This document shows positions 1 to 10,814 of a DNA stretch of 64,000 bases, piece by piece (position 1 is the stretch's first letter; the number at the start of each line of letters is the position of its first letter). Under the pieces are notes generated by a model, which saw only the letters and a program-made list of their open reading frames with translations, had not been told where the DNA came from and ran no database searches. The position numbers and the translations under genes are program-made. The stretch comes from Saxidomus purpurata (taxonomy: Eukaryota; Mollusca; Bivalvia; Venerida; Veneridae): assembly GCA_022818135.1 (NCBI GenBank), contig JAFMSR010000015.1, forward strand, positions 26,732,074-26,796,073, written 5' to 3'.

Positions 1-75
1 GACCCCAGTGAGGCTCGAACCCGCATTCTCCGGGATAAGCGACAGACACCTTAACCTCTACACTACCGCTCCCCT
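1..75 (-). repeat. tRNA-derived SINE head, cut by the window edge
   Basis: Read on the minus strand this is tRNA-like: an A-box-like segment (TAGTGTAGAGG) is followed about 40 nt later by a B-box (GGTTCGAGCC). The acceptor stem does not close, so this is a SINE head or tRNA pseudogene rather than a working tRNA. The body would lie outside the window. Confidence 0.55.
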
Positions 76-351
76 TTGGTGGCAGTCATCGAGCGGATTT
101 AGTCTAAATTATTTTCAATAATGAATACAAAATGGTAATTTGAGTCCAGAAATGAGTGTACCCAGACATGTGTACATTTATACTCCTAGAAATACTACAC
201 CAGTAGCATAATTAGATAATATATTTAAAGCGCTGGCATTTTAACGTAAAACTGTGTAAATAAACACAAAATTATATTGAATCGCTTCTTTAAAAGCATT
301 TTATGAAAGTGTTCATTACCAAACCCCTCTTCGTATTATAGTAACATAGCA

Positions 352-924
352 ATGTATTCAAAAGTGTTTTTATTTTTTTTAACTGGAGTTTTAACCCTTG
401 AATATTATTTTTGCGTTGAATTGATTTACAATGATTATAACGCGTGTCCAGCCGGAGTATGCCACACTAATCCCGGTGATGCGTGCGGGGTTTGTCTCCA
501 GTGTGATACTTATTCCTATCCATGTGGATGTTGCGGTTGTTGTCGCTGTAACCCATGTAAGGATGGAACAAATGCCACAGAAGAATGTGTCTGTCGCGAG
601 GGTTGTCCAGATTTTAAAGTCGGTGACCACTGTGAGTTCGAATGCTTCGGCGGATGTAAGCAGTGCATTTTAGGTTACGGACCACGTTGTCTTGATAAGT
701 GTACTGAAGCATGCATGGAACATACGAATCAAAAGTGTGATCTGTATCACGGCGGTATAGTGTGCCTAGGGTGTATGAAGATTTCAGACCGCGGTCCTAT
801 AACGTTTAACTGTGACTTTCCCTTTGATGGTGCGACATCCTCAAATACATTGGTGTTGACAATTGTATTGCCGACAGGAATTGTCGCTGGTGTTTCTGTG
901 GCGTGTCTTTTCCTATATAAGTAA
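352..924 (+). CDS. Cysteine-rich secreted or type I membrane protein, 190 aa
   Basis: One open exon of 190 codons. Residues 1-22 are a hydrophobic signal peptide (KVFLFFLTGVLTL). The ectodomain (about 23-160) carries some 26 cysteines, including the dense run PCGCCGCCRCNPC and EGF/MEGF-like spacing further on (CVCREGC, CFGGCKQC). One N-glycosylation site (NAT) is visible. Residues about 167-187 form a single membrane segment ending LFLYK. The stop follows directly, but the bases spanning it (GTAAGA from 921) are a near-consensus splice donor, so the reading frame may continue at 1570 into a basic cytoplasmic tail. The start is the first ATG of the frame and gives a good signal peptide. Family not recognised: the cysteine density suggests an extracellular disulphide-rich protein, but no standard domain can be named. 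It lies on the strand opposite the LHFPL array and looks unrelated to it. Confidence 0.7.
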   Translation: MYSKVFLFFLTGVLTLEYYFCVELIYNDYNACPAGVCHTNPGDACGVCLQCDTYSYPCGCCGCCRCNPCKDGTNATEECVCREGCPDFKVGDHCEFECFGGCKQCILGYGPRCLDKCTEACMEHTNQKCDLYHGGIVCLGCMKISDRGPITFNCDFPFDGATSSNTLVLTIVLPTGIVAGVSVACLFLYK

Positions 925-1569
925 GAAACCTTCCTTTATGAAATATTAATTTATACAAATTTAATAGTGATAAGGTCTTGCCCCGTGTTCGAGTTTGAGT
1001 TCAGAACATTTTAACTTTTAACACCATACATTATAAAAAACATATAGCTGAAAGGTCATCGTTTTAAATAATTGCTGAAAGCTTGTTTGACACATTTTAC
1101 AAAAAATGTAAATAGAATTTATAAAATTTTACAATTTAATATCGTTGGGCAAACACGTTTTGTAAGCACAGAGCCTGTTGTACAAATGCGTTTTTGTTAT
1201 CTTGTTTTACGAAGAAAATGTTGGCTTTTTGACGACAAGTCAAAGGCACTTCACATGCATTTTTCATTCCAAGATCCTTAATCAATTTGTTTCTTGTTTT
1301 AAGTTTGAACTCGCGGTATATCTTTAAGTCTTTTTTAAATCACTAACCTCTTCCTTTCGTTTGTTTGACCAAGCATGTTGTGGTCGCATAGGAACTCTTG
1401 TTTATTCATCACTAGCACATAAAGCTCATGATTGCCCTAGTCACGTAATATCTTTAATATTTATATTATAAAAACAGCTCTTTAACGTGTATTAACTCTT
1501 GTGTTTTTGTTTATGAGGGAAATTTAAATGTATTTAAGTGTTGAATGACTATAATTTAAATTATTTCAG

Positions 1570-1655
1570 ATATCGGAAAAACAAAACATCCAGGGAAGGT
1601 GAAAGAAGAAGGAAATGAAACCGACTCGTTTGAAGTTTCAGGACGTAGAGAGTAA
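1570..1655 (+). CDS. Possible tail exon of the Cys-rich gene
   Basis: A clean acceptor (TTATTTCAG, ending 1569) opens this stretch. Joined to the donor at 921 (phase 2), the frame continues for 16 residues rich in Lys and Arg (starting YRKNKTSREGE) to a TGA at 1616-1618, as expected just inside a membrane segment. A second frame stays open to a TAA at 1653-1655 and is acidic, but needs a weaker donor upstream. Only transcript data can choose between them or discard both. Confidence 0.35.
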
Positions 1656-1899
1656 AGAGTTGAGGTCTTAAAACAGTTGGTATGGTGTAAACGAAGGTCA
1701 GGTTATTGAGGGAATCGTAGGGAATGTATGCAATTAAATAATAAGACAGTGATGGTACATGTTTTATAGATCTAACTGCTAAAACTTATAACAGAATCAA
1801 ACGATTAGATATAATTGAAGTGTCATTTGTCTTCCCCATCCCTCAACCCCACCAGGGAGAAACATTGATTTCCTCTTTGGTGTTTGTGTGATGTAATTA

Positions 1900-2275
1900 T
1901 TTAATCCTTCCGTGCATGACAGAGTAATCATTTATACAGGATTCTTTCACCTTAAAACCCTGGGGGGGCCGGGGCCTTGACACACGATCGAGAACATTTC
2001 TATCACCTTCAATGTATGACAAAGTTACAGTCCGGACATAACTGTGTGCATATATACAGGATTCCATTACCTTTAAACTCTTAGTGGACCTCGACCTTTG
2101 CAGTAGGGACGTGGGTCTTGCACGCGATGTGCTGAAAGTGTGTGCCACGTTATTTTAAAATCCTTCCATACATGATGAAGTTACAGCCCGGACATGAAAA
2201 TATGTAAGGACGAACGGAAAGACAGATGGATGGTGCGACTTTAATATGCTAACCTTTTAGGGCATAAAAAGGCAA
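1900..2275. repeat. Degenerate short tandem block of a dispersed repeat
   Basis: Three related segments start near 1905, 2008 and 2160. They share the phrases CCTTCNNTGTATGA(C/T), AAGTTACAG(C/T)CCGGACAT and ATACAGGATTC. The block ends with a GGACGAACGGAAAGACAGATGG tail of a type common at the ends of bivalve repeats. Confidence 0.55.
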
Positions 2276-2424
2276 TGGAAAACATTTGTAGCTAGTAGAT
2301 CAGTAGACAGTCACATTTATCGTGTATTTTTGATGTAACAAGATATTCAGTCTGAAAACTTGTAGAGCTAAGATTTAAATTAAGCGCATACAGACATCAA
2401 AATAACGACCCACTCACTAAAATA

Positions 2425-2600
2425 GAGAGAAAAAAATAAAAGGATGCATGAATATTGCGTACGTGCACGCCATCAAATAGATTGAATTTCCTTTAGAAAT
2501 GCAGAGATGTTGGCTCGCAACCAAAATACAAAGATATAAATCCATTAAAGCAATTGGGCATATATCTAAATTGTCAATTCGTACACATAGTTTGAACAGA
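2425..2600 (+). repeat. Dispersed ~200-bp element, copy 1
   Basis: Same family as copies near 12.5, 14.7, 26.3, 29.7, 31.1 and 46.7 kb. Shared landmarks are GCATGAATATTGCGTAC, CACGCCATCAA, a TTTCC block, then GGCTCGCAACCAAAATACAAAG. Nature unknown; it lies about 1.1 kb beyond the 3' end of LHFPL copy A. Confidence 0.5.
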
Positions 2601-3667
2601 GATTCGAATTTTGTGTTCTGTGTTCCTGGTAACAACGCATTGCTAGATGACTATGGTACCATCCAATAAAAGTAAACGTTTCATGCTGAACGTAATGAAT
2701 AAGACAAGAAGACAAGAAGACTAAACGTGTAGACCTTAAACGAATCTTAAAATAATGTACATAAGTTGCATTATTACAGCAGGGTCACTGAAGTGGGTAA
2801 CAGGTTAAGGTCAAAGTGACAATCTATTTGAAAACCAATTCCGCTCATAGCTTGACCTAATGTCTTTCAACTTCTTGGGATTAAAGTTTATTATGAGTAC
2901 AATGATCCCTGGTGATTTTGGGGCCAATGGGTCTCCTGACAAGTTAGATAGGACAAATGATATTGAAATACGTTTAAGTAAACCCAGTTACGCTACAAGA
3001 CAAAGGTTAATATAACAATCTGAAGAGAAACACCATATTTACTGAGCTTTACAGTATACTACGTAAGTATATCGAATGATTAGGTCATCTCGCGCACTTT
3101 ACATACAATTTTCTTTTTCTAACTTATCATGACAAAGATTCAAACAAGTGCGTTTTATTTTCAACTCAATTGACATGCTTTATAGTTACAACAGACAAAA
3201 TATAGTCAGTCTTCAGAATTTAAGATATTGGGCAAAATCTCTGACAAAGGATATATCTAGTTATTGTAAATACAAACTGTGGAGGCTTTGGGCGTATCTT
3301 TAGAACACTAGCACCGTGTATTATACACTGCCGGTTAAAGCACAAAATAAAGTACAAGTTGTCATTCTTTGCCTTTGAACAAAAAAAAGCATATCAGTTT
3401 ACTATCTCTAAAATTACACTATCTATAGCCTTTTAAGTTAGTTCCCAAACCGTTGTTTTTTCAATACATTGAGCAACACGGTCCAACTTCGCTCAGACCT
3501 TCCCCAGTCATACCTCCAGCAATCCATGGCTACCTCATTAGTGGTTTGGTGGAACAAAAAAATATTGTCTTCACGAGTATATATCTCACAAGTTTAAGCA
3601 TAAAACACCAACACTCAACTGAGATCATGCATTGCAACGTTTTTGCTAAGTCACTTACGGTTCCATG

Positions 3668-3792
3668 TTACACAGCATATCCGGTAACAACTCGTTTCTG
3701 TTTTGGCGCGTGAAAAGCCCGTACAGAACACATCAGGGTGATTCCTATTCCAGCTGAGATAAGGTAGAAACACCAAGACAGTGAACAGTCAC
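3668..3792 (-). CDS. LHFPL6: LHFPL copy A exon 3
   Basis: Acceptor TTTTCAG at 3794-3793, then an open frame with the conserved start GDCSLSWCFYL, the fourth membrane segment, and the tail APKQKRVVTGYAV before TAA. Same length (125 nt) as in copies B and C. Intron 2 is only 184 bp in this copy. Confidence 0.85.
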
Positions 3793-3976
3793 CTGAAAAT
3801 AAGAAAACAAAGCATGGAAATAGTATATCTGCTGATGTGCATTACGAAATTGCCATCATACACATCTATATGTTAAAAATCTGAACCTTTACATAAAACG
3901 GTTATGCTAATTTGTATGTAAATAAATGATTTAACCCGATTTGCAGTTCTCTTGAGATATGAAACAACATTCTTAC

Positions 3977-3997
3977 CTAAATGATAGGACTTCGAAG
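3977..3997 (-). pseudogene. Remnant of LHFPL copy A exon 2
   Basis: Twenty-one bases match the 3' end of exon 2 in B and C (CTAAATGATAGGA on the plus strand) and are followed by an intact GT donor at 3976-3975. Similarity stops abruptly at about 3998, where foreign repeat sequence begins. Confidence 0.8.
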
Positions 3998-4155
3998 ACC
4001 ATTCGGACCGGCATAATGTGGTCTTAATATTGAAATTGTCTTTTTATCGAGACCTTTTCCTATAAAATGGGCCATTTGGCCGTTCCGAAATGTTAGGTTT
4101 TGATAGCAAGGGCGGTCCTAATATCGGGTGGTCTTCATAGCGGAACTTTACTGTA
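3998..4155. mobile_element. MITE-like fragment replacing LHFPL-A exon 2
   Basis: The sequence starts exactly where exon 2 homology ends. It contains GTGGTCTT twice and ends CGGAACTTTACTGTA, resembling the ends of the palindromic elements at 11965-12144 and 22554-22720 (ACAGTCAAA...TTTGACTGT type). Only one end is recognisable, so it looks truncated. Confidence 0.4.
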
Positions 4156-4429
4156 GTTGTATTTTGGCCCGTTAGTGTAATATAACGACGCTTAACAACG
4201 AAGTTCATAATTATGTCTTATTGTGTAACAAGAGCCATGTTACACATGGTTAATCCCCCCGCTGGGAAGAAGTTACCTGAAAGTTGTACTTACGGACATT
4301 TTACTTGGTGAGAGGAAATCCTTAAAAAAGCAGTGTAGTTATGGTCATGCTGAGTACAGTTTTCAAGTAAGTGGAAAAAGAATAAGGCAATGAAGAGAAG
4401 GTTTGCAAAATTATATTAATGTTCATTAT

Positions 4430-5290
4430 CAGTATAGGTATGATATTTTCATTTGACTAAAAGTAGGCAAAGTAGAGTTATTGTTCTTGAACATTGCACT
4501 TCCTACAATGTGCTATGTCAGTGTATTAAGTTTGAAGAAAACCCCTCGAGTGCTTTTGGAGTTATGCTCCGGAAATTGTTTTTCAAGTAAATCGATAAAG
4601 GGGATATCTAAAAGTAGGCAAGATAGAGTTATTGTTCTTGCACACTACACTTCCTACCAATGTGCTGTATCAGTGTATTAAGTTTGAAGTAAATCGCTCA
4701 AGTACTTTTGGAGTTATGCTCTGGACAAAACTTTTAAAGTAAATCTGATAAAGGGAATAACTCTAAAAGTAGGCAAGTTAGTTATTGTTCTTGAATGCAC
4801 TTTCTACTAATTATGTCAGTGTATGAAGTTTGAAGAAAACCCTCAAGTACTTTACCAGTTATGCTTCGGACAAGTAAACTGATAAAGGGGAATAACTCTA
4901 ATAGTAGGCAAGGTGAGTTATTGTTCTTGCACACTTTACTTCAGACCAATTTTTTTTCACACTGCCTTCCTACAAATGTGCTGTATCATATTAAGTTTGA
5001 AGTAAATCGCTCAAGTACTTTTGGAGTTATGCTCTGGACAAAACTTTTAAAGTAAATCTGATAAAGGGGAATAACTCTAAAATAGGCAAGGTAGAGTTAT
5101 TGTTCTTATAACTGCACTTCCTCCCAATGTGCTCTGTCAGTGTATGAATTTGAGAAAATCGCCCAAGTACTTTTGGAGTTATGCTCCGGACAAAATTGGG
5201 ACGGAAACACGGACGGACGGACGGAAGGACGGACGGACGGACGAACGGAGACCATTACTAATATCCCCTTCGCCTTCGGCGGGGGGATAA
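4430..5290. repeat. Five ~150-bp tandem units ending in (ACGG)n
   Basis: Units marked by GTTATTGTTCTTG (about 4478, 4628, 4783, 4917, 5097) and AGTACTTTTGGAGTTATGCTC. The block ends with an (ACGG)n run (5200-5245) and CCCCTTCGCCTTCGGCGGGGG. This architecture is common in bivalve genomes. Together with 3998-4155 it fills the gap left by exon 2 of LHFPL copy A. Open frames across it are not genes. Confidence 0.75.
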
Positions 5291-5327
5291 ATAAATTAGG
5301 TGTTCGATATTCATATAGTCGTACTGA

Positions 5328-5430
5328 GGTCTTTGTTTGGATTCTCCTTGTCACGTGCCTAAAGCCGCATTTTAATTAGTTTTCATTCATTGTGAGCAGA
5401 CGACAGTCTGGTCGTCGTTATCACACAAAG
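5328..5430 (-). other. Intron 1 paralogy resumes in LHFPL copy A
   Basis: CTCCTTGTCACG, TTTTAATTAGT and the GACAGTCTGGTCGTCGT-like block match intron 1 of copy B at 19065-19130, and less closely copy C at 36050-36110. This sets the right-hand edge of the exon 2 replacement at about 5325. Confidence 0.6.
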
Positions 5431-6453
5431 GGCTTAGATTCCAGCTGTGAAATACATGCAGCTTCGCCAAAGACCTAAATTGAAAAATGTTTCACGTGTG
5501 AACGTAACATCTTTCGCATTTCTGTATTGTTTATCTTGATAGTCAAGAAACATGCATGTTTTTTTAATCATGATCTCTTTTTGTCTTGTTATTCCGTTAT
5601 TCATTATTCATTTATCAAAGCTTCACTTCCTCGAGCTCTGACTTAGTAAGCAACGATCATGTTAAGTCTGGACAGATTTACGCAAAATCTGTAACGCTCT
5701 CAAATATCTTATTGTCAATGAAACAAGGCACTTCACATGCATTCTAAAGTGTCTGGCAGTGCTTGTGAAGAAAGTGCGTACTTTGCTTAAATTAATGTGT
5801 CTGATTTGTCGACGGATGACTTATACACATGTCACTAGCATATTTTCATAAAATTACTGTATTTTGTGGATGATCTAAGATTTATTTTATCTCGTATTTT
5901 GGGTCACAGTTAAGAGATACTGTTTAACAAATACCTTAGATATATAGAAGTCGATATACCGGGCTGAAGTTCGATAAAAGTTTTAATAGACCGCGATTTT
6001 CAATGTAACGCATCATTATAACAGCGGCGGTTTTGATGATATTCTGATACATTTCGGATAAGAAAGATAAATATGTCGCATACTACTTACGTCCAGCTAA
6101 ACAAACATTTAATCGAGTAACAATCACTGATACTATGAATGTGGAAAATGTCACCGTGGGTTTGTTTGTGACATTTTGTCTACTATTCTGACATAAATTG
6201 TTCTTTTTTGGGTAAACATATATCTTTTTTGGGTTAACATATATATCGAGTTAAAGTGTAATCCATTTTATTTAATCGGCGCGCGAATTTTTGTGACCCA
6301 CTGATTTAAGCTTTGATGGTTAAATGTTTCAAAATAGTTTTGTATCACAAGTGTTTTGTACCTTGTAAACGAATTAAGCCCCAAAAAATAGCTTTTACAA
6401 GCAAACTTGACAAAAGTTGATTATAGCAGATAAAACTGATTTATGTTATTAAC

Positions 6454-6859
6454 CTAAACACATCTGTAGAATTCCTGCCGACCGTGCCACCGTCGGAATG
6501 ACCACACCCTTAACACACACACCGAACATAGCGGTCAATGAGACAAGTACACACAATCCACATGAAACACCAATCACAAGTGTAGCAATTTGCCATGACG
6601 TGCTTGGAATGTCCGAGAATGTTGTGTAGCGTCCACTCTCCAACACCATCGTCAGTTCGCCCCTGGCATTTATCGACGGATAGTTACAGCGCCGAAATAT
6701 TCCGAAATTTACTGGAACAGTTTGTCTAGATTTTCCATTGATTTGAAGAAACATCTGTCCAGTTATCCAGTGTGGCATAAAATAACCAACACTGGAGATA
6801 ACAGAAGAAATAAAGGACGAAAATGCCCAGAAAACACCAAGACCTGATAATCCAGACAT
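6454..6859 (-). CDS. LHFPL6: LHFPL copy A exon 1
   Basis: Encodes residues 1-135: membrane segment 1 (about 8-28), the first extracellular loop with FGIFRRCNYP, membrane segment 2 (about 92-114) and the start of segment 3. No stops or frameshifts. The donor is G|GTTAAT at 6454/6453. The start at 6859 is fixed by alignment to copies B and C, since several more ATGs lie just upstream in a tandem repeat. Ser75 replaces the cysteine of the other copies. Confidence 0.85.
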
Positions 6860-7056
6860 TATGTTACCACACTAAATCCAGACATTATGTTACCACACTA
6901 AATCCAGACATTATGTTACCACACTAAATCCAGCCGTTATGTTACCACTCTAAATCCAGACATTATGTTACCACTCTAAATCCAGACTGTATGTCACCAC
7001 ACTGAATCTAGTCATTATGTTACCACTCTTAATCCAGACATTATGTTACCACACAC
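6849..7056 (-). repeat. 26-bp tandem repeat over the LHFPL-A start codon
   Basis: Eight units of CCAGACATTATGTTACCACACTAAAT-like sequence (consensus 26 bp; plus strand). On the gene strand each unit carries an ATG-equivalent position at 6859, 6885, 6911, 6937, 6963, 6989, 7015 and 7041. Six are still ATG; 6937 and 6989 are mutated. Each upstream ATG opens a short ORF (MSGFSVVT where unmutated) whose TAA overlaps the next ATG as TAATG. Copies B and C have a single unit. Confidence 0.85.
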
Positions 7057-7315
7057 AATTCAAAATTTCAAATATCAACTGTCTGTGTTACAGTTTCCTT
7101 CGACCGTTTCCATTTGTTTTAGAATTGATGATTATTCATGTAACGATTTACGTTGATGAAAGTGCTCTACAATGTTCATATTCCACAATTTTAAATTTCG
7201 AGGATCCAGGAGCATCATGTTTATCTTATACCAAATTACGTCCACACTTAAATAACAACTCTTCTGTAAAACAGTGTGCATTTTCACACAGGCAAACGAT
7301 ATATCAACCAGTGAA

Positions 7316-7475
7316 CAGTGATGAATGAAAACAGTCAATATTCCATCATGCCCTGATTTTATCTTTCACTACTACAATTGTGTTCAAACAGTTTCAATAA
7401 CCTTGACGTGTTTTCCTTCTCGCTTTAAAATATTAAAATTTCCTCTACCAATTTTCTCTTTCCAGAAAATGCACT
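7316..7475 (-). promoter_or_regulatory. Conserved 5' block upstream of LHFPL copy A
   Basis: About 150 bp conserved with 21054-21212 (copy B) and 37976-38120 (copy C). Landmarks are AATATTCCATCATGCCCTGA, TTTTATCTTTCACTACTAC, CAAACAGTTTCAAT and TTCCTTCTC. Conservation in an otherwise diverged flank suggests a core promoter or 5' UTR. A TATA-like motif (TATTTTATAG on the gene strand in copy B) is present but not decisive. Confidence 0.5.
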
Positions 7476-9827
7476 TTTTGTCTGCACGAATTGACAAGAT
7501 TATATATCTCAGTGTAATCTCCTGGTAGTTAAAGGGGCAACTCTCGCTGTTATACCAGCGAATATTTTGTTGTATGCAGCTGTAACTTGATACCTCTAAA
7601 ACTACCTGTCAATTAAACTGGAGGAGGTTACTAGAGTGAATGAATCACACTAGCAAGCATTGAGCTGACTAGGGGCTTCTTTACGTTTCTTATATTTTGT
7701 ATCTATGAGCATTTCGGAATCAGATGAAAATTTATCCACCTCCTGAATCATTTCTTCTCACTTTCTTTTTTATCCCATGATATTCATTCATATTCTCCCT
7801 TTTTAGAAAATTTAAAGATAAATACTATGTTTCACACCTAACTCACAGAGTCAAATTTTTGCACAAGGCCTGATTTTGTGTAATTTCCTACAATATAAAT
7901 ACACTGTGGTAAAATGAATATGTCAGCACCCAATTAAGATAGAGTCACAAAATTAATTGGTAATTATATGCCATCGGCATGCAGGTCTGTTTTGTGTATT
8001 TTTGAAGGACAAAAATTCCAGACATGAAACTGATACATGTGTCAGAAAAGGAGGGAAATTATCACAACAGTTCAAAACACAATGTATATGCATGTAGTTG
8101 ATGAAGAGTAAAGTTTATATTTTAATAAAGCATTGCAGAAAAAGTGCATAAGAAAAAGACATGTATTGTTTATATCAAGAGAGTAAATGGAGCTATTTGT
8201 GTTAGGTTTAATGTTCCTGACACGGATTTAAAAGTTCATAGTGATGATAACATGGGATTATGTAAATTGTAGACCATCAAGGAAAAAATAAAATGGAGAA
8301 ATTATTAAAGTCAATAGTAAAATCAATCTAAAGCCTCATTCTTGGATAATAATGGATCATAATATATAACGAGCCAGGATAATATTAACTGACCCTGCAG
8401 GTGCGATCCTTGCAGTGGTTTAGTAGGAGGATTCTTCGTCTAAGTCACATAAACATTTTTAATTTATACCGACACTGTTTATGGTTTGCCTTATGTTATA
8501 TATCTGCATACCCACGGGCTTGACCAAGAAATGGAAGACTACCTGAACCAGGAAATAGTATCATACAACAAAACTTATTATAGAAAATACTGAACTATAC
8601 TATAGTCAGAATGGGCTTTTGAAGTAAAGTATAGATGAATGGGGGAAGAACAAAACATATTGAACCGCAAGTGAAGTTGTGTCCTGCTGTGTACTTTTTG
8701 CAAGTTAGACATTTATACCAAAATTAAAAGTTCAATACTGACTATTTGAAAAACTTATGGCAACTTGAATAGATTTCTGCACAAAAACCTATGTTTATGT
8801 TACATGTATCTGCTAACTTTTTAACTTACTTATTTAGGTCTTGATTACCTTAATGATTCATTTTAATGAAGGATATTCTCATTTTATGGAAATAAACTTT
8901 CATCAAGGTTAGTAAACTGTTTTTGTTCTGTAATGCATGCCACTACTCTCAAGTGTATAAACATCACCACGTGGCCTTTGTTTACAAACACAGAGTTTAT
9001 CAGCAATTAGCCACGCCTCCCGGGAAATTCAAATCTGAGATCGTCTGCTTGACAGGTTGATTTTTGTTCTCAAAGTCACTTTTAGAACTGATATATCATT
9101 AAGATTTTTGGATGAACTGTTATGAAATGGCACAGTTTACCTTTGTAACAAATTTCAAAGGAAACAGTTCTGTAATTTTGTCAAAATTTTTAAAAAAGGG
9201 TCTCTGATGTGAAACATGTTTGAAATTATTGAAAAACCTGCCCCAGCGCCATCTAGTGGTTTATATAGTCCAGTTACCCCTTTAAAATGTCTAGCCCGAA
9301 AATTCCCTATTAAGTTAGCATTTAATTTAATTGCGTGTCACAAGAAGTTTACTAATCTCCATCTCAAACACAAAATCTGTTTGTGAAGGTATTATTTATC
9401 CGTTTCAATCAGCATCGACTCAGGATGTCTGCATTTAGTTTACAGTTACCAAATGGTAACCTTCCAACATCAATACAATCGTCTATACATTAGTATTGTT
9501 CAGTTCTCATTACTTTTACATGATGGGGATATATTAAATGCAATACATTGTTTTTAATAGTTTTACGCCAAAAGCTGGCAGCTTAAAATACTTGTCAGCA
9601 TACATGTATAATAGCTACATATAGGCATTTATTCTAGTATTGTTAGAAGGGCGAATGACCATATGAATAAACACATGTTTTCATAACCAAATGGACCGAT
9701 AAACTTTACAGAGATTTAAAATCGCAAAATGTTTATAAGTAGAAATGAAAGTGTTTATAAACAAGAAATATCCTAAAAGATTTCATAGTAAAATTTCAAG
9801 TCAAGTTGTATTTTTATGCAGAACCGC
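7476..9827. other. Intergenic, no gene seen
   Basis: AT-rich sequence with short interrupted frames only. No repeat family, RNA gene or convincing exon was recognised here. Confidence 0.5.
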
Positions 9828-10008
9828 CTTCGTGCGTGGTCAGGTGGTCAGAGTCGCTGACTTGTGATCACTGTAACCTCTCATAGATTGAGGGCAATGG
9901 GTTCGCACCCTGCTTTTGAGCAAGTCTCTTTATGTGAAAAAGTTGGCAGTTAGTACATGTTCTATCCAGAAACGATTGTAAGGTAAACTGTCCGCGTTTT
10001 AAAATGAT
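9828..10008 (+). repeat. tRNA-headed SINE, plus orientation
   Basis: The head has an A-box-like TGGTCAGGTGG and a B-box GGTTCGCACCC. The body has the phrases AAAAAGTTGGCAGTTAGTACATG and ACGATTGTAAGGTAAACTG. The same head and body occur in reverse at 18048-18237, inside LHFPL-B intron 2. Confidence 0.65.
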
Positions 10009-10094
10009 CAAGATTGCAACGGGAGGTAAACGTCCACAACAATACTTATCTTTATGCAGTAAGAAAGCACAAGATATCACAGAGTGAGAACAAA

Positions 10095-10172
10095 AAGAGG
10101 ACCGTGAGCAGGAGTCGAACCCGTATCATTTCGCTTAAAGGGGCGACTGGGCTAACCTGCCATTTACACCCG
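10095..10172 (-). repeat. tRNA-like pseudo-element
   Basis: On the minus strand a B-box (GGTTCGACTCC) follows a D-arm-like GGCAGGTTAGCCCAG segment. The acceptor stem does not pair, so this is a SINE head or tRNA pseudogene. Confidence 0.4.
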
Positions 10173-10814
10173 TACAAATGTTCTTTCTAAGATTGATTCG
10201 TACACATATATTCAAGCTTCTAGAATAGCAAAAATCAATTTTTAAAAGAAAATCTTATTTTAGGTATCGCAGCTTCGGCTGATATACTTGAGTACCTGTC
10301 AATTAATGGCATTTTATAAATGATAATACTATGGCAATACCGGTAATACCGGTATAAAATGCAACTACGAGTCATTTCAAGCCTATCAATTATACTTAAG
10401 ATACAAATGGCCCCCTCCCCCTCTAAAAATGAAAGCTTCCACACTTTGTTGTAGAACCCAGATCCGAATTTTCCTAAAATATCATCTTTAGGAGATACAT
10501 AAGACTTCCTGAAACTATACTGTCGTTTTATTTTCTTTCACAAAATGATCGCTGGACAAAAACCAAACGGTATTCTGAAAAATCATTTTATATTTATAGG
10601 CGTTAGAAATCCTGAGGTTTCATGAAGCAATTCACCGGTAAGATTTTAATACTGCCGTGAATATCTCTAAGATTACACTGCAGAAATTTTATGAGCACAG
10701 ACGCTAGTGTTTGGCATTGTAACAGCAATATGTAATGTTATTATTTATATCGTAGAAGTAGTGCACTTTTCTTAAAGCTGTCGTAGTTATATTTCAAATT
10801 GAACTGTAATAAAC

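Larger units (their letters stand above)
3668..6859 (-). pseudogene. LHFPL6: LHFPL tetraspan gene, copy A, exon 2 destroyed
   Basis: First (3'-most in the array) of three paralogous LHFPL-type genes. Exon 1 (6454-6859, 135 codons plus 1 nt) and exon 3 (3668-3792, ending TAA) are open with good splice sites. Of the 99-nt exon 2, only the last 21 nt and its donor remain (3977-3997); the rest is repeat DNA. Because both flanking junctions are phase 1, skipping exon 2 would still give a 176-aa protein, but it would lack the end of membrane segment 3 and the conserved GWDSPEV loop. Other damage: Cys75, present in B and C, is Ser here (TGT to AGT), and the fourth membrane segment reads CSVRAF instead of CSALAF, placing an arginine in the membrane. 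Probably a recent pseudogene. The family symbol is by similarity; orthology to vertebrate LHFPL6 is not tested. Confidence 0.85.

Noticed and set aside
9828..10172. Possible tRNA genes (also at 1, 18150, 30140 and 55441)
   Set aside because: A- and B-boxes are present, but acceptor or anticodon stems do not pair and SINE bodies follow, so they are SINEs or pseudogenes.
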